A stretch of DNA of 64,000 bases from Tricholomella constricta (GCA_013368375.1 JAACJP010000004.1:1-64000); one strand, 5' to 3'. Shown: positions 10,531 to 19,903, counted from the first letter of the stretch. The notes: generated from the sequence alone by a model not told the origin. Numbers and translations are program-made.

Positions 10531-11424
10531 CATTCAGTGTGACAGTTACTTGGGTGTGACCAACGTGGCACATCTGATGTGTTATCACTGATCACACACT
10601 ATATTCTGAAGCCGAAACTCTAACCGAGACACGAGAAAAAACGTTCCCATACCCTAATCTCTAACCGAGACACCCGAAGCTCTAACGCAAACCTCTAACT
10701 CAAACCTCTAACCGGTTGCCGGGTACGCCACTCGCTGAGTACACCACTCGCCACGTACGCCACTGATAAGCTTGTGACTCAAGATCTGAGCGCCGGTTCT
10801 CCGAGATCTGTTGAATCTGGGGCCTTTTAATACTCCTCTTTCATCTTCTAAACTTCCAGCGAGAACCGAATAAATGCTGCAAAGATACAACATGTCCTCC
10901 TCCTGATACGGAAACTGATAAGCTCGTAACTCGAGATCTGAGCGCCGGTTCTCGGAGATCTGTTGGATCTGGGGCCTTTTAATACTATCCTTTTGTACTA
11001 CAAAGTTCCAGCGAGAACCGAATAAATGCTACGGAGATACAACATGTCCTCCTCCTAATACCCACCACTGATAAGCTCGTAACCCAAGATCCGAGCGCCG
11101 GTTCTCGGAGTTTTCTTGCATCTGGGGCCTTTTAATACTCCTCTTTCAGATTATAAACTTTCCAGCGAGAACCGCATAAATGCTGCGATGCTATCCCCTC
11201 ATCAGTCATATTTCCACCAAACACCTATTATTTTTCCAATTTTAACCCGGTTCTCCGAGCACCACAGCCAACTGACATTCCTACCCCTCATCCCCATCAT
11301 TTGTACCAGCCAGATAGTTGCACCGTCACGGGGCGCACTGGCCCGGCCAGTGCGCGGCACATTATGTTAGGGGTGGGCCTTTACTTTCTGCAAACAGCCT
11401 CATCCACACTACATCCAGTCGCTC

Positions 11425-11443
11425 CGAACGCCTTCGGCGTTCG
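11425..11443. repeat. Small 8-3-8 hairpin next to telomeric tract
   Basis: CGAACGCC, loop TTC, GGCGTTCG. It lies between the end of the satellite and the telomere-like run. Confidence 0.6.
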
Positions 11444-11450
11444 TCGCTCC

Positions 11451-11485
11451 CCCCCTAACCCTAACCCTAAACCCCTAAACCCTAA
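11451..11485 (+). repeat. Interstitial telomeric sequence
   Basis: About 35 bp composed of CCCTAA and CCCTAAA words in tandem (CCCCCTAACCCTAACCCTAA and onward). This matches the TTAGGG-type telomere of most filamentous fungi, read on the C-rich strand, with two AAACCC slips. It lies about 80 bp past the satellite, with unique sequence on both sides, so it is internal rather than the chromosome end. Confidence 0.85.
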
Positions 11486-12700
11486 GTGGGTTACGAAGCG
11501 ATGCGAGAGGACGAGGCGTACAGCAGATTGCAATGACATACCTGTGAGTCCATCCACCCTCTTCTGCCGGCAAGAAACGAGAACGAGAACGAACCCAAAG
11601 ACGCGAGCGAGGAGGACTTGGAGGCCGAAACCACCACTGCTGCCAGCAATTACCAACAGGACCACGCCCGGCACAACGCTTTGTTGAGCAGTGGTCAGGT
11701 CGGTTGATGGCGCAAGGCACAGCCTGCCCGCGTGCGCCGTACCGTACTGCTTCGATATGTTTAGGGAGGCCTGTTGCAATTTGGCGGGCGCGGCCATTCA
11801 TTAGCAGATGTGTCTGTCTATGCGTGCCGGGAGGGAAAGGGACTTGCTGCAGCCGAGCGGGTGGCCGAGCGCCATGGGGGTTGAATTTCTCCGCGGGCAA
11901 GTTGAGCGCACGTACGCTGTACTGTACAATGTATGTGTGTAGATGGATGGATGTTTGGTTGGATATGAAAAGCAGAACGTGGCACAGTACGCGGGGGGGG
12001 GGGGCAAGGTAACGAAAAACGAGCTGGTGAACTCGTCGTTCACCAGCCGTCGTACTGCAAAGACACAGCGTCACCAAGGGCATATGCACAGGACGATTCT
12101 TGGGCCTCTCCCAATTCCACGTCGTCGCGTTAACATCTATCCAACATTCAGCATCCAAAATCAAGATTCAGGATCCAGGCGCACGTACATTTTCCGCTGT
12201 CCAAACAGCCGCATTCAGCGGATGCTACAAGGAGCAATGCGATGCACGATATGCTCAACCCCTCGAGTGAGTGGCCGTTTCGGGTGGACAGAAGGTACTC
12301 TAAAGCAAAGTTCTCAGTTTCAGCCGCACGCTCCTATAAGAATTCCAAACACCTCCTATACGACTGAATGGCAGAGGTATGGAATGCCTTTGAGACACCC
12401 AATCTCGTAAGCACCTCCCTGTGCTTCGCCGTATTCAGGGGAAGCGGTCTCTGAGCGGCCATGAACCGACTTGGAGGGCAGATCAGCTATATAAATGGGG
12501 GGGGGACTAAATATTCGCCGCCGTACCTTGTGTTCTTAATCAAATCTCTACGCAGCTGCACTTCTGACAGCCAGCCTAGTCTTTGTCCCGGTTTCATCCG
12601 CGCTTCAAAGATAGGCCGATGTTCCTCGCGCAAGCTATCTCTGACCGCAGCGTGCTCAGGCTCCATCAGAAGAATCACACAACCACTTTTCTGCACTTTA
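11486..12700. other. Stretch without a securely identified gene
   Basis: Long overlapping ORFs exist on both strands, for example 11381-11797 minus, which contains a hydrophobic run beginning VVPGVVLLVIAGSSGGFGLQ that could be a membrane helix, and 11475-12164 minus. No family was recognised, and the ORFs overlap one another, so at most one can be real. Confidence 0.3.
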
Positions 12701-12725
12701 GGTACTTTCGAAAGTCCGAAAAGTG

Positions 12726-12747
12726 TTTGAAAGTTGCGACTTTCAAA
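12726..12747. repeat. AAAGT-type hairpin in a cluster of CTTTC/GAAAG words
   Basis: TTTGAAAGT, loop TGCG, ACTTTCAAA pairs perfectly. The surrounding 12690-12840 is packed with GAAAGT, AAAGTT and ACTTTT words on both strands. A similar but looser cluster lies at 14380-14545. Confidence 0.6.
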
Positions 12748-13315
12748 AGTAACCCCCCCTTTCTTTTGAAAGACATATATTAGCTTTCCAAAGTTAGATA
12801 TCAACTTTTGCAAGTTGTGTGACGATTTTGAAAGTTGAATACCGATATTTGAGAATTCCTGGAAGCTCTTATTATTGAGTATAAATATAGCTGTATCTAT
12901 GCTACTCTACGCAAATCTACGCTGCAATGGGCGGTGGAAGTAATGATAGGTATAAATTACCATGTCCTGTCACGCGTCGCCACTCACTCGTTGTCGACAA
13001 TCATTTCGATGTCAGACGAGGCAGCTACATCCATGATCCAACTCGTGCTTGATGACCTTCGCCGTGGCAAGTGTATTAATAGTGCCACTCGTGATCTTCA
13101 CCCATTTCGCATCGCTTAATCTGTTAGTGCCTTTCAAGAGTTGTGGAGTCGCCATGATTGACGTGGGTTTGCCTTCGACGAGACAACGGATGTGGTCGTC
13201 GCAGGTCTGGGCACGAAAAAGGCCGAGCTTTCTGAGTGGTCTGATGAACTCCCCAGTGGTGTACATAGAGATTGAGAAGGTGTTTCATGGAGCTGGCTTG
13301 TGATAAGCCTGCAAA

Positions 13316-13340
13316 GGATGGATGGATGGATGGATGGATG
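13316..13340 (+). repeat. (GGAT)6 microsatellite
   Basis: Six tandem copies of GGAT plus one base. It is simple-sequence DNA. Confidence 0.9.
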
Positions 13341-13504
13341 TATTACCTGCAGCGGTCCCAAAAAAGAACAAGCGGGGGGCCCGTACTACATAAGCTCGTC
13401 ATCGTCGGACCCATCCAAGAGATCTCTGCTGGTGAGTCCTCTTCTGTTGCCAGCTTCGCCTTCGTGTATGTCTGTCACTTATTAGAATCATTTGCTATCC
13501 AGTT

Positions 13505-13801
13505 TATAGGAGACTTACCTTCCATAACGAGGTTGGACTTCTGAGGACGAGGAGTCTTTTTTTCGCATATCTAGATAAGGGGATTCTGCCTTCAACGAGT
13601 TGAGTTCGATCTCTTTCCGTCTGGCTAGCTCGTAGCGAGTCACTGCTTGTTCCTTCGTTCTTTCTTCTCGTCGGCTTTCTTTTGCTTGTCCGCCTTGACC
13701 TGTTCACTGGTTCTGCAAGTGCGCTTTAGGGCAACATCTGGCTTTGAGGGAGTACTCTCAGGCCGAGAGCACAAGTTGCGGAGCATGGGAGTGTTGGGCA
13801 T
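13505..13801 (-). pseudogene. Charged coiled-coil protein, probable broken copy
   Basis: From an ATG at 13801 (minus) the reading is MPNTPMLRNLCSRPESTPSK followed by a lysine-rich stretch with KADKQKKADEKKERRNKQ, then TGA. One frame over, the same style continues as VTRYELARRKEIELNSLKAE and SPYLDMRKKDSSSSEVQPRY. Proteins with this plan (short basic N-terminus, then a Lys/Glu/Ala coiled coil) are common in Agaricomycete repeat-rich regions, often next to transposases, but I cannot name the family. The stop and frame change between two well-matched halves suggest a pseudogene; an intron at the junction is not excluded. Confidence 0.4.
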
Positions 13802-14529
13802 GGTGAAGTGTAGCGAGTACGATGAGCGACGTGGAGAAATGTCATGTGCGTGATTTTCTTCAACCCCAAACTTTTTTTCTAATATATCAAATCATTTTTT
13901 CTAAATCCCGGCCTTTCTTCAAGTCCCCCTTGAGTCCCCCTCTTGTGTTCGAGCCTCTCCCCTGCCTTCAAGTCTTTTGTCCAACTCCTCTTATGAACCA
14001 ACCACAGGAATGCGGCACAAGCGAATATAAGCAGCGAGGCCATGGTACAGTGGTGCCCCTCGTGTTTTTGTCCGAAGATTCAAGAGGCAGGCTTCAAAGG
14101 CGGTGTGACATACACTGGTACACTGGTTTTTTGGCCGTAGTTGACACCCCTTGTCCGGACACAGGTATGTGGATTGTTGAGCCCGATATTCGGCTGGTGC
14201 AACTTGAAGGATAACCTGAGGATAACCGCGTCGCGTTCTGGAGGTCATTCATCTCGATTTGATCATGCACGGCGTACATCTTCTTGGTGTCTCTGGTCGA
14301 CACCATCTTCCCATCCACAGATTTGATTATACTATCTTTGGAACGGTTCCATTCATTCCATGTAAACAAGTATGCTAGCTTTTCAGATCACTTTTCATTT
14401 ACTTTCTGTAACACTTTCAATGTACTTCGCAACGACTTTGCATTACAAAAATTGAAAGTACAAGAAGTAGCGAAACCTCAGTGAAACTTGTCAAAAAGCC
14501 TTGTGGAAGTCTCATGAAAGGGAAAGTTG

Positions 14530-15207
14530 CTAAAAGTTGTCCGAAATGTTCCTGAAAGATGTTGTGATTCTTCTGATGTCCAGTTCGCCGTTAGGAAGTT
14601 CGGGGTACTTTCGTAAGGTGTAGATGGCGATGTAGCCTATGTAGACATTCAGTAGGAGCGCCAGCGTCATGACTCGGAGCCCAGAGGGTGGATCCAGCAA
14701 GGTATCAAACAGAGCATCCAAGAACGCCGCACGCGTGGGGAAGCGGATATTGGCGTACTGGCTGGGGAGGGTCTCGAGGGCCACGGAGCGGTCGTGCTGG
14801 CGGATATCGAAGGCGAAGAACGACTGGGGGTGGAGGTAGATTTCCACTGGATCGTCTTCGTGCCGTAAATGAGGGAGCGGCTGTGTTGTGCGCAAGTAGA
14901 TGGAATTGGGGAAGCACGATGGCTGCGCGGGATCAAACATTCGGAACTCGAGCCAGCCAGGAGCGGGGCCGTGGATCCTTTCGTAGGGAAGGGTGGAGGT
15001 AATAGCAAGTGCGGCTTTTTCTAGGTCTTGGTCTGGGACTAGCAGCTGGAGGGCGAACAAGCCGGTTGGAACAAAGTATACAAAGGAGAGCGCGTCTTCG
15101 GCCCATACAAGACATGGGATGTTGGCCCGAGTTATAGCTAGTGCTGGTGCAAGGCGGAGACATTGGGTCTCGATGCTGTCTGTACTTTTGTCGTAGAAGT
15201 GTAGCAT
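14530..15207 (-). CDS. Hypothetical Agaricomycete protein, intronless, 225 aa
   Basis: A single uninterrupted frame opens with MLHFYDKSTDSIETQCLRLA and ends FRNISDNF. It contains the patterns GPAPGWLEFRMFDPAQPSCF, EIYLHPQSFFAFD and ANIRFPTRAAFLDAL, which read as a well-formed soluble protein and resemble lineage-specific uncharacterised proteins seen in mushrooms. A hydrophobic segment LALLLNVYIGYIAIYTL near residues 182-198 could be a membrane helix. No function is suggested. The start is the first ATG of the frame. The gene lies about 100 bp from the left margin of the retrotransposon and points away from it, so the insertion may have replaced its promoter. Confidence 0.6.
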   Translation of the reverse strand: MLHFYDKSTDSIETQCLRLAPALAITRANIPCLVWAEDALSFVYFVPTGLFALQLLVPDQDLEKAALAITSTLPYERIHGPAPGWLEFRMFDPAQPSCFPNSIYLRTTQPLPHLRHEDDPVEIYLHPQSFFAFDIRQHDRSVALETLPSQYANIRFPTRAAFLDALFDTLLDPPSGLRVMTLALLLNVYIGYIAIYTLRKYPELPNGELDIRRITTSFRNISDNF

Positions 15208-15327
15208 CGATACGTGCTTGATAGTAGGAACAACTGCGATTGGAGCTGGAAATTCTTAATTCACGCACGTGATGGTTTTCACTTTATCGAGTTTAAACAA
15301 ATGTTTACGCAAGTCCAATGAGAGTCG

Positions 15328-15595
15328 CCAAGGGCCCTACCCATGCACGTGCCACCCGCGCACCGTCAACAGAAGCACACAGACGCGCTTCCCCCTCGGT
15401 CTGTTTCGCGGGAACTCGTCATCCGTGACCGAGCACTCCGGGTCTAACCTCGCTGAAGTAGGGGCGACCTCGCTGAGACATCCCCAGGGATTCTCACCAC
15501 AACGGTCCCCCTCTTCCAGGTTAGCCCGCATTTCTACTACTATCCTCAGGGATTCGCTCACAACTGTCCCCGGACAGTTTGCCTAGGGCCCTTGG
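15328..15595. repeat. Inverted repeat, direct repeat and palindrome at the element's left side
   Basis: CCAAGGGCCCTA at 15328-15339 is the exact reverse complement of TAGGGCCCTTGG at 15584-15595. Between them, 15481-15510 and 15543-15571 are diverged direct copies (TCC-CAGGGATTC, CAC-ACAAC-GTCCCC). The second copy runs into AACTGTCC-CC-GGACAGTT, a perfect 8-2-8 palindrome at 15562-15579. These lie just upstream of the Gag ORF, where the untranslated leader and left terminal repeat of the retrotransposon are expected. Confidence 0.7.
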
Positions 15596-15646
15596 GTTTT
15601 CAGTCGCCTACAAATTTTCATTAAATTCATCGTCTCAACTCAATTT

Positions 15647-17083
15647 ATGTCTGATAATTATGCCGCAAGCTTCTCCATTAACCAACCCGGACGAGATGCG
15701 GGAATTCTCCCCGTTAATCAGCCCGGACGCGATACTAGCACTAGCGAGCAGTCCCACACTGAGCCCAGTGCAAATGGAGGATCCACCGTCTCTACTCGCG
15801 AGAATGTCAGACCAGGGGTCTCGTACCTGGCAGGGCGCCTTGAGTTCGAGCCGTCCATCGCAAGCAAACTCGACGCCCTTATTACCGAGTTCAGGGATGG
15901 AAAGAGCACCAAGGGCAACACCGTCTTCGAAGCGTATGACTTCGTCAACTCATTTCCAGGGGGGACGCCTGAAACCCGGAAATTCGCCCTCAGCGAGTTC
16001 CTCTCGACCATCGATTCCGTTGAGATCCTCGCGGACGCCGCGAGGCGCTGCGGTGACAGAGCACAAATCGGACTCAACCACGCGGACACTACCGCCACTC
16101 CCCGAATTGAGTACACTGCCAACGCGCCCAATGACAATGCTCTCATCCAAGCCGCCTCGCAAATCGGCTCCAAGCGAGCAAGATCTGAAGCCTTGTCCGA
16201 TGCAGATGTCGGTCCTGGAAGAGAGAATGACATGGACTACAGGAGCGGCGAAAAACGCGCAAAGCTCACCACCGCTGACCTCCCATGGCACAGCGAAGCG
16301 CTCGCTGCTCGACAGGATGGAAGAGTGTCCTGCCAAGCGACACAAGATCTCCTCTACCGCTATGAGCGCGACCCTGGCTGGGTCCGCCGACAAGTCATCA
16401 TATCAGGAGTCGCGCCACCAACAATCCCTCCCGGGGAATGGGACGCCATCTTCCGCGGCACGCCTGTCAACCTCGACGCCGTCTTCAGCTCAGTCCACCA
16501 CGTTCTCCCTCCTAAAGAGGACGTTGGACGCGTGGGATCTACTGAGATCAGGTTTAGTAACCCAGAACCCTCCAAGCGTATCCAGACCGCGAACGACTGG
16601 ACCACGGCGTGGGATGACGTATCGGAGGCGACTGCAATTGCCTTCCCCCACCGTGCCAGGGAGCTCAAGGAGTACGGTTCGTATATCCGATCCGAATTCT
16701 CCGCGAAGATGCCCTCTTCCCATCGAAAAATCATCCTGTACGACATCGCCATCAGGAATTTCGTCCAGGGCGGTCAACGCCACCTCCTCACCGACTTCCA
16801 CCTTTTCTCCCGATTCCATTCTGCCATCGTCGCTCCCGACGGGGTCGTATCCGGCAGCGGAAGCGGAACCAAACCGGGATCAAGCTCGCGTGGCCGGGCC
16901 GGGGGAAGAAAGATCGACGGAAGCAAATCGGAAGTCTGCCACAGATTCAACGATGTCGGGAGGACGTGCCCTTTCTCAACTGCTTCCTGCCGTTACATCC
17001 ACTCCTGCAAAGGGTGCGGAAGCACGGGGCACGGCCAACGAGACTGTGTCCAGAGCGGACGCGATTCACGGAGCACATCCTAG
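15647..17083 (+). CDS. Gag-like protein of the retrotransposon, 478 aa
   Basis: This ORF opens MSDNYAASFSINQPGRDAGI and contains an early internal repeat (NQPGRD twice, 12 residues apart). The body is unremarkable and acidic/polar, with a Gly/Ser-rich basic linker near residues 405-425. The C-terminus carries two zinc-binding patterns: C431-x9-C441-x6-C448-x3-H452 (CCCH-like), then C454-x2-C457-x4-H462-x4-C467, a classic CCHC zinc knuckle of retroelement nucleocapsids. These support an RNA-packaging role in cytoplasmic particles. The stop (TAG at 17081-17083) lies 131 nt inside the RT frame, so RT expression needs internal initiation or frameshifting. The start is the first ATG in frame. Confidence 0.82.
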   Translation: MSDNYAASFSINQPGRDAGILPVNQPGRDTSTSEQSHTEPSANGGSTVSTRENVRPGVSYLAGRLEFEPSIASKLDALITEFRDGKSTKGNTVFEAYDFVNSFPGGTPETRKFALSEFLSTIDSVEILADAARRCGDRAQIGLNHADTTATPRIEYTANAPNDNALIQAASQIGSKRARSEALSDADVGPGRENDMDYRSGEKRAKLTTADLPWHSEALAARQDGRVSCQATQDLLYRYERDPGWVRRQVIISGVAPPTIPPGEWDAIFRGTPVNLDAVFSSVHHVLPPKEDVGRVGSTEIRFSNPEPSKRIQTANDWTTAWDDVSEATAIAFPHRARELKEYGSYIRSEFSAKMPSSHRKIILYDIAIRNFVQGGQRHLLTDFHLFSRFHSAIVAPDGVVSGSGSGTKPGSSSRGRAGGRKIDGSKSEVCHRFNDVGRTCPFSTASCRYIHSCKGCGSTGHGQRDCVQSGRDSRSTS

Positions 17084-18899
17084 GTTCCTTCGCTACAATC
17101 TTTGGAGGAACGACAACTGTGTTTCTACTACTGCTGCTTCCTGGACTGAACACGCAACTCCCCTACCGTCTCCACCTTTGTCTGAATTGGCGAATCCTAT
17201 TGTCTCGAAAACTATCTCTGAGAATCCTTCCCTGTTTGCTATTGTCACGCCGATCAAGGTCGACGTCTTTGAACGTCTTCTCACCACACATCCCAACCAA
17301 CCGTTCGTCGCATCCGTGTGCCGCGGCCTCCGTGAAGGCTTTTGGCCTTGGGCCGACACGCACTACGGGTCCTATCCAGATACACACGATGCGTCGTTCC
17401 CAACTCCAAAGGACCCCGTTGAAGCGCAGTTCCTTCGCGACCAGTCTGAAAAGGAGTTCGCGAAGGGACGTTTCTCCGCCCCCTTCGGCAAAAATCTGCT
17501 TCCCGGCATGTACAGCATGCCCATCCATGCCGTGCCCAAGGCCGGTTCCTCTGAGCTTCGCTTAGTGACCGACCAGTCCGCCGGAAAATTCTCCCTCAAC
17601 TCCATGATCCCGCGTGATGAACTCACCCGCGGGTACCCACTTGACAACATGCGCCATCTTGGGGACATGCTCCTATTCCTCAAGAACTCCCTTCCAGACA
17701 CTGACTTGACACTCTTCAAATCTGACGTCTCGGAGGCCTATCGCCTCATCCCCGTTCACCCCTACTGGCAAATCAAACAAATCAACACGATAGACGGTGA
17801 ACGGCGGGTCGACCGCAATGGCGCCTTTGGCGGTCGTGCCTCCGGGAACTTTTGGATCGCCTTCATGGCGCTCGTCATCTGGATCGCGCGTTTTGTTAAG
17901 CTGATTGAACTTCTCCTTTCCTATTCCGATGACTGCTTCGGCCCGGCAAAAAAGGGGGACATGACATTCTATCCCCCCTACGACAAATTCTTGCCGACGA
18001 ACCAGTACAAACTCCTCTTGCTGTGGGACGAACTCGGCATTCCCCACAAAGAAAGGAAGCAGGTATTCGGAAACCCCCTCACCATCATCGGCATCCAGGT
18101 TGACGCCGCCAACCTAACGTGCACCTTACCATCCGAAGCCCGCCTCGACCTTCTTGAGCAAATCAAACGGTTCACCACCTACAGGAACTCCAAGAGCGCT
18201 CGCTTTCCACTGAAGATCTGGCAACAGCTGGCGGGTTGGTTGAACTGGAGCTTCAACGTGTTTCCCCTCCTCCGTCCCTGCCTCAATAACGTCTATCACA
18301 AGATCAAAGGGAAGGCCGCGCCACAACAACTTCTTTGGGTCAACGCTGCTGTCCGCGCCGACCTCAACTGGGCCGCCGAACATATCGCTCGCGCGTCCGG
18401 CGTCCACATCCTCCGCGCCATCGACTGGCCGCTTTCTGAAGCCCACATGACTGGGTTTTGCGACGCCTGCCTTACCGGCATTGGATTCTGGTTCCCGGAC
18501 CAAGATGCTGGTTTCTACGCCCCAGTCCCACCAAACGTTCCTGCCGAGTACATCTTCTTCTTTGAAGCGTTCTCTGTCGCGTGTGCGCTACACGAGGCTT
18601 CTCGCTGGGCCGATCGCCCCATGAGCCTTGTCCTCCACACCGACAACACGAATACCGTCGCGATTTTCAACTCTTTTCGCTGCGAACCACCTTACAATGA
18701 ACTGCTCAAGTTCTCGGCAGACGTCCTTATCAACACTGACCACCAACTGCGCGTCATTCATGTCCCTGGAGATCAAAACGGCGTCGCCGACGCCTTATCC
18801 CGTCGCCAATTCCTCCGGGCCACCTCCCTCCACCCCAACCTCCAAATTGACCAACATTATCAACCCCCCTCTGCGCTGTTGGGGGCGATCAAAAAATGA
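16953..18899 (+). CDS. Reverse transcriptase-RNase H of the retrotransposon
   Basis: The frame is open from 15579, but the part before 16953 is the overprinted Gag gene. The first ATG near the Gag 3' end (16953, MSGGRALSQLLP) gives 648 residues and is my preferred start; a frameshift from Gag is the alternative. RT motif A is FKSDVSEAYRLIPVHP with Asp at residue 258, and motif C is YSDD at about 324-327. The RNase H part has Asp at 504 (GFCDACLTGIGFW), Asp at 564 (LHTDNTNTVAIFNS) and a closing VADALSRRQF. That order (RT, connection, RNase H with ADALSR end) matches DIRS/Ngaro Pol. No protease, DDE integrase or methyltransferase domain is present. The stop overlaps the recombinase start as ATGA. 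Confidence 0.9.
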   Translation: MSGGRALSQLLPAVTSTPAKGAEARGTANETVSRADAIHGAHPRFLRYNLWRNDNCVSTTAASWTEHATPLPSPPLSELANPIVSKTISENPSLFAIVTPIKVDVFERLLTTHPNQPFVASVCRGLREGFWPWADTHYGSYPDTHDASFPTPKDPVEAQFLRDQSEKEFAKGRFSAPFGKNLLPGMYSMPIHAVPKAGSSELRLVTDQSAGKFSLNSMIPRDELTRGYPLDNMRHLGDMLLFLKNSLPDTDLTLFKSDVSEAYRLIPVHPYWQIKQINTIDGERRVDRNGAFGGRASGNFWIAFMALVIWIARFVKLIELLLSYSDDCFGPAKKGDMTFYPPYDKFLPTNQYKLLLLWDELGIPHKERKQVFGNPLTIIGIQVDAANLTCTLPSEARLDLLEQIKRFTTYRNSKSARFPLKIWQQLAGWLNWSFNVFPLLRPCLNNVYHKIKGKAAPQQLLWVNAAVRADLNWAAEHIARASGVHILRAIDWPLSEAHMTGFCDACLTGIGFWFPDQDAGFYAPVPPNVPAEYIFFFEAFSVACALHEASRWADRPMSLVLHTDNTNTVAIFNSFRCEPPYNELLKFSADVLINTDHQLRVIHVPGDQNGVADALSRRQFLRATSLHPNLQIDQHYQPPSALLGAIKK

Positions 18900-19903
18900 A
18901 TATTGTCCCTTCGCGTTCCAGGCAACCCGTCCGGGCTCCCTGGCCACGCGATCGTCTCCTCCGAGAGCGCGCCATTGCTCTCGGCCACGCCATCGACAAT
19001 TCCACCGAGCGCAATTACAACTCTGCGCTCAACTCCTACCTTGAATTTGTTCGCATCCACAATCTCCCACTTGAACCCACCGCCGACACCCTCAGCCTAT
19101 TCACCGTTTTCATGTCGCACCACATCAAACCCACCTCCGTCGGCACTTATCTCTCCGGCATCTGCAACCAGCTAGAGGCCTATTTCCCCCACGTTCGTGA
19201 ACACCGTCATTCCGCCCTCGTCTCTCGTACTCTCACAGGTTGTCAGCGCCTCCGCGCCATCCCCACCTCCCGGAAACGCGCCTTAATGACCTCAGACTTA
19301 GAAACCGTCGTATCCCACTTTAACGCTACCCTCCCATCTTACGACGACCGACTGTTCGTCGCTCAACTCCTTACCGGCTTCTACGCTTTGATGCGCCTCG
19401 GTGAACTCACCTACCCTGACAACGTCCACCTTCGCGACCCCCGTAAACTCATCAAGCGTTCCTCCGTTGCCCTGTCCGCCACCACTTATCAATTCTTCCT
19501 GCCTGGCCACAAGGCCGACAGATTCTTCGAGGGTAACACCGTTATCATCCCAAAAAACAACACACCCTCGGACCCCCATTCCCAATTCCTCGCCTACTTG
19601 GCCTCGCGTGACGACAACTTCCCATTCTCTTCCGCCCTCTGGCTCCGATCCGACGGGTCCGTTCCCACCCGTTCTTTCTTCATCAAAAAATTGCGCCTCT
19701 TCTTCGACTCCTCCATTGCCGGTCAGTCCATGCGCGCCGGCGGTGCCACCTCTCTCGCCTCCAACGGCGTCGCCCCTTCCATCATCCAAGCCATCGGCCG
19801 TTGGTCATCTGAATCTTTCCGCATCTATATTCGTAAAAGCCCCGTCTTTATCCAGGCGCTGCTCTTCGCGCGCTCTTCTCCCGACCCTTACTTTCACGAC
19901 TAA
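18896..19903 (+). CDS. Tyrosine recombinase of the retrotransposon, 335 aa
   Basis: The N-terminal half is an all-helical SAM-like core-binding segment (ALGHAIDNSTERNYNSALNS, LFTVFMSHHIKPTSVGTYLS). The catalytic half has Arg167 in FYALMRLGELTYP, then AGQSMRAGGATSLASNGV with Gln277-x-x-Arg280, Trp303 in IGRWSSE and the nucleophile Tyr311 in FRIYIRKSP. Family members usually have His where this protein has Gln277, so the H-x-x-R box is altered; whether activity survives is unknown. The start ATG overlaps the RT stop (ATGA, 18896-18899), suggesting termination-reinitiation. The enzyme would integrate a circular cDNA without target-site duplication. Confidence 0.9.
   Translation: MNIVPSRSRQPVRAPWPRDRLLRERAIALGHAIDNSTERNYNSALNSYLEFVRIHNLPLEPTADTLSLFTVFMSHHIKPTSVGTYLSGICNQLEAYFPHVREHRHSALVSRTLTGCQRLRAIPTSRKRALMTSDLETVVSHFNATLPSYDDRLFVAQLLTGFYALMRLGELTYPDNVHLRDPRKLIKRSSVALSATTYQFFLPGHKADRFFEGNTVIIPKNNTPSDPHSQFLAYLASRDDNFPFSSALWLRSDGSVPTRSFFIKKLRLFFDSSIAGQSMRAGGATSLASNGVAPSIIQAIGRWSSESFRIYIRKSPVFIQALLFARSSPDPYFHD

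Larger units (their letters stand above)
8371..11371 (+). repeat. Higher-order satellite: three units of about 1.05, 1.1 and 0.84 kb
   Basis: Three tandem units begin with the same AGTGTGACAGTTACTTGGG at 8371, 9421 and 10536. Each unit has a block of degenerate telomere-like words (CTCTAACC, CCCTAATC, CTAACCGAG), then three sub-repeats of about 151 bp starting CCACTGATAAGC or AAACTGATAAGC (8722, 8873, 9024 in unit 1), each with GCGCCGGTTCTC, TCTGGGGCCTTTTAATACTC, CCAGCGAGAACCG and ATACAACATGTCCTCC, then an AT-rich spacer and a GGCCCGGCC palindrome. Units 1 and 2 end with a long perfect palindrome; unit 3 is cut off before it, and also lacks about 130 bp near its start. The short ORFs inside repeat with the unit and are not genes. 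Confidence 0.92.

Noticed and set aside
9075..11687. Small ORFs repeated in the satellite (for example 9075-9338 and 11116-11370)
   Set aside because: They recur only because the DNA repeats; the reading frames are not conserved beyond that.
15579..16952. N-terminal 458 residues of the long RT frame as a real protein extension
   Set aside because: It is low-complexity Ser/Thr/Pro text read out of frame from the Gag gene; Gag carries the zinc fingers and is the better coding frame.
17093..19789. Minus-strand ORFs across the RT and recombinase region
   Set aside because: They are shadows of the plus-strand retrotransposon ORFs with no motifs of their own.
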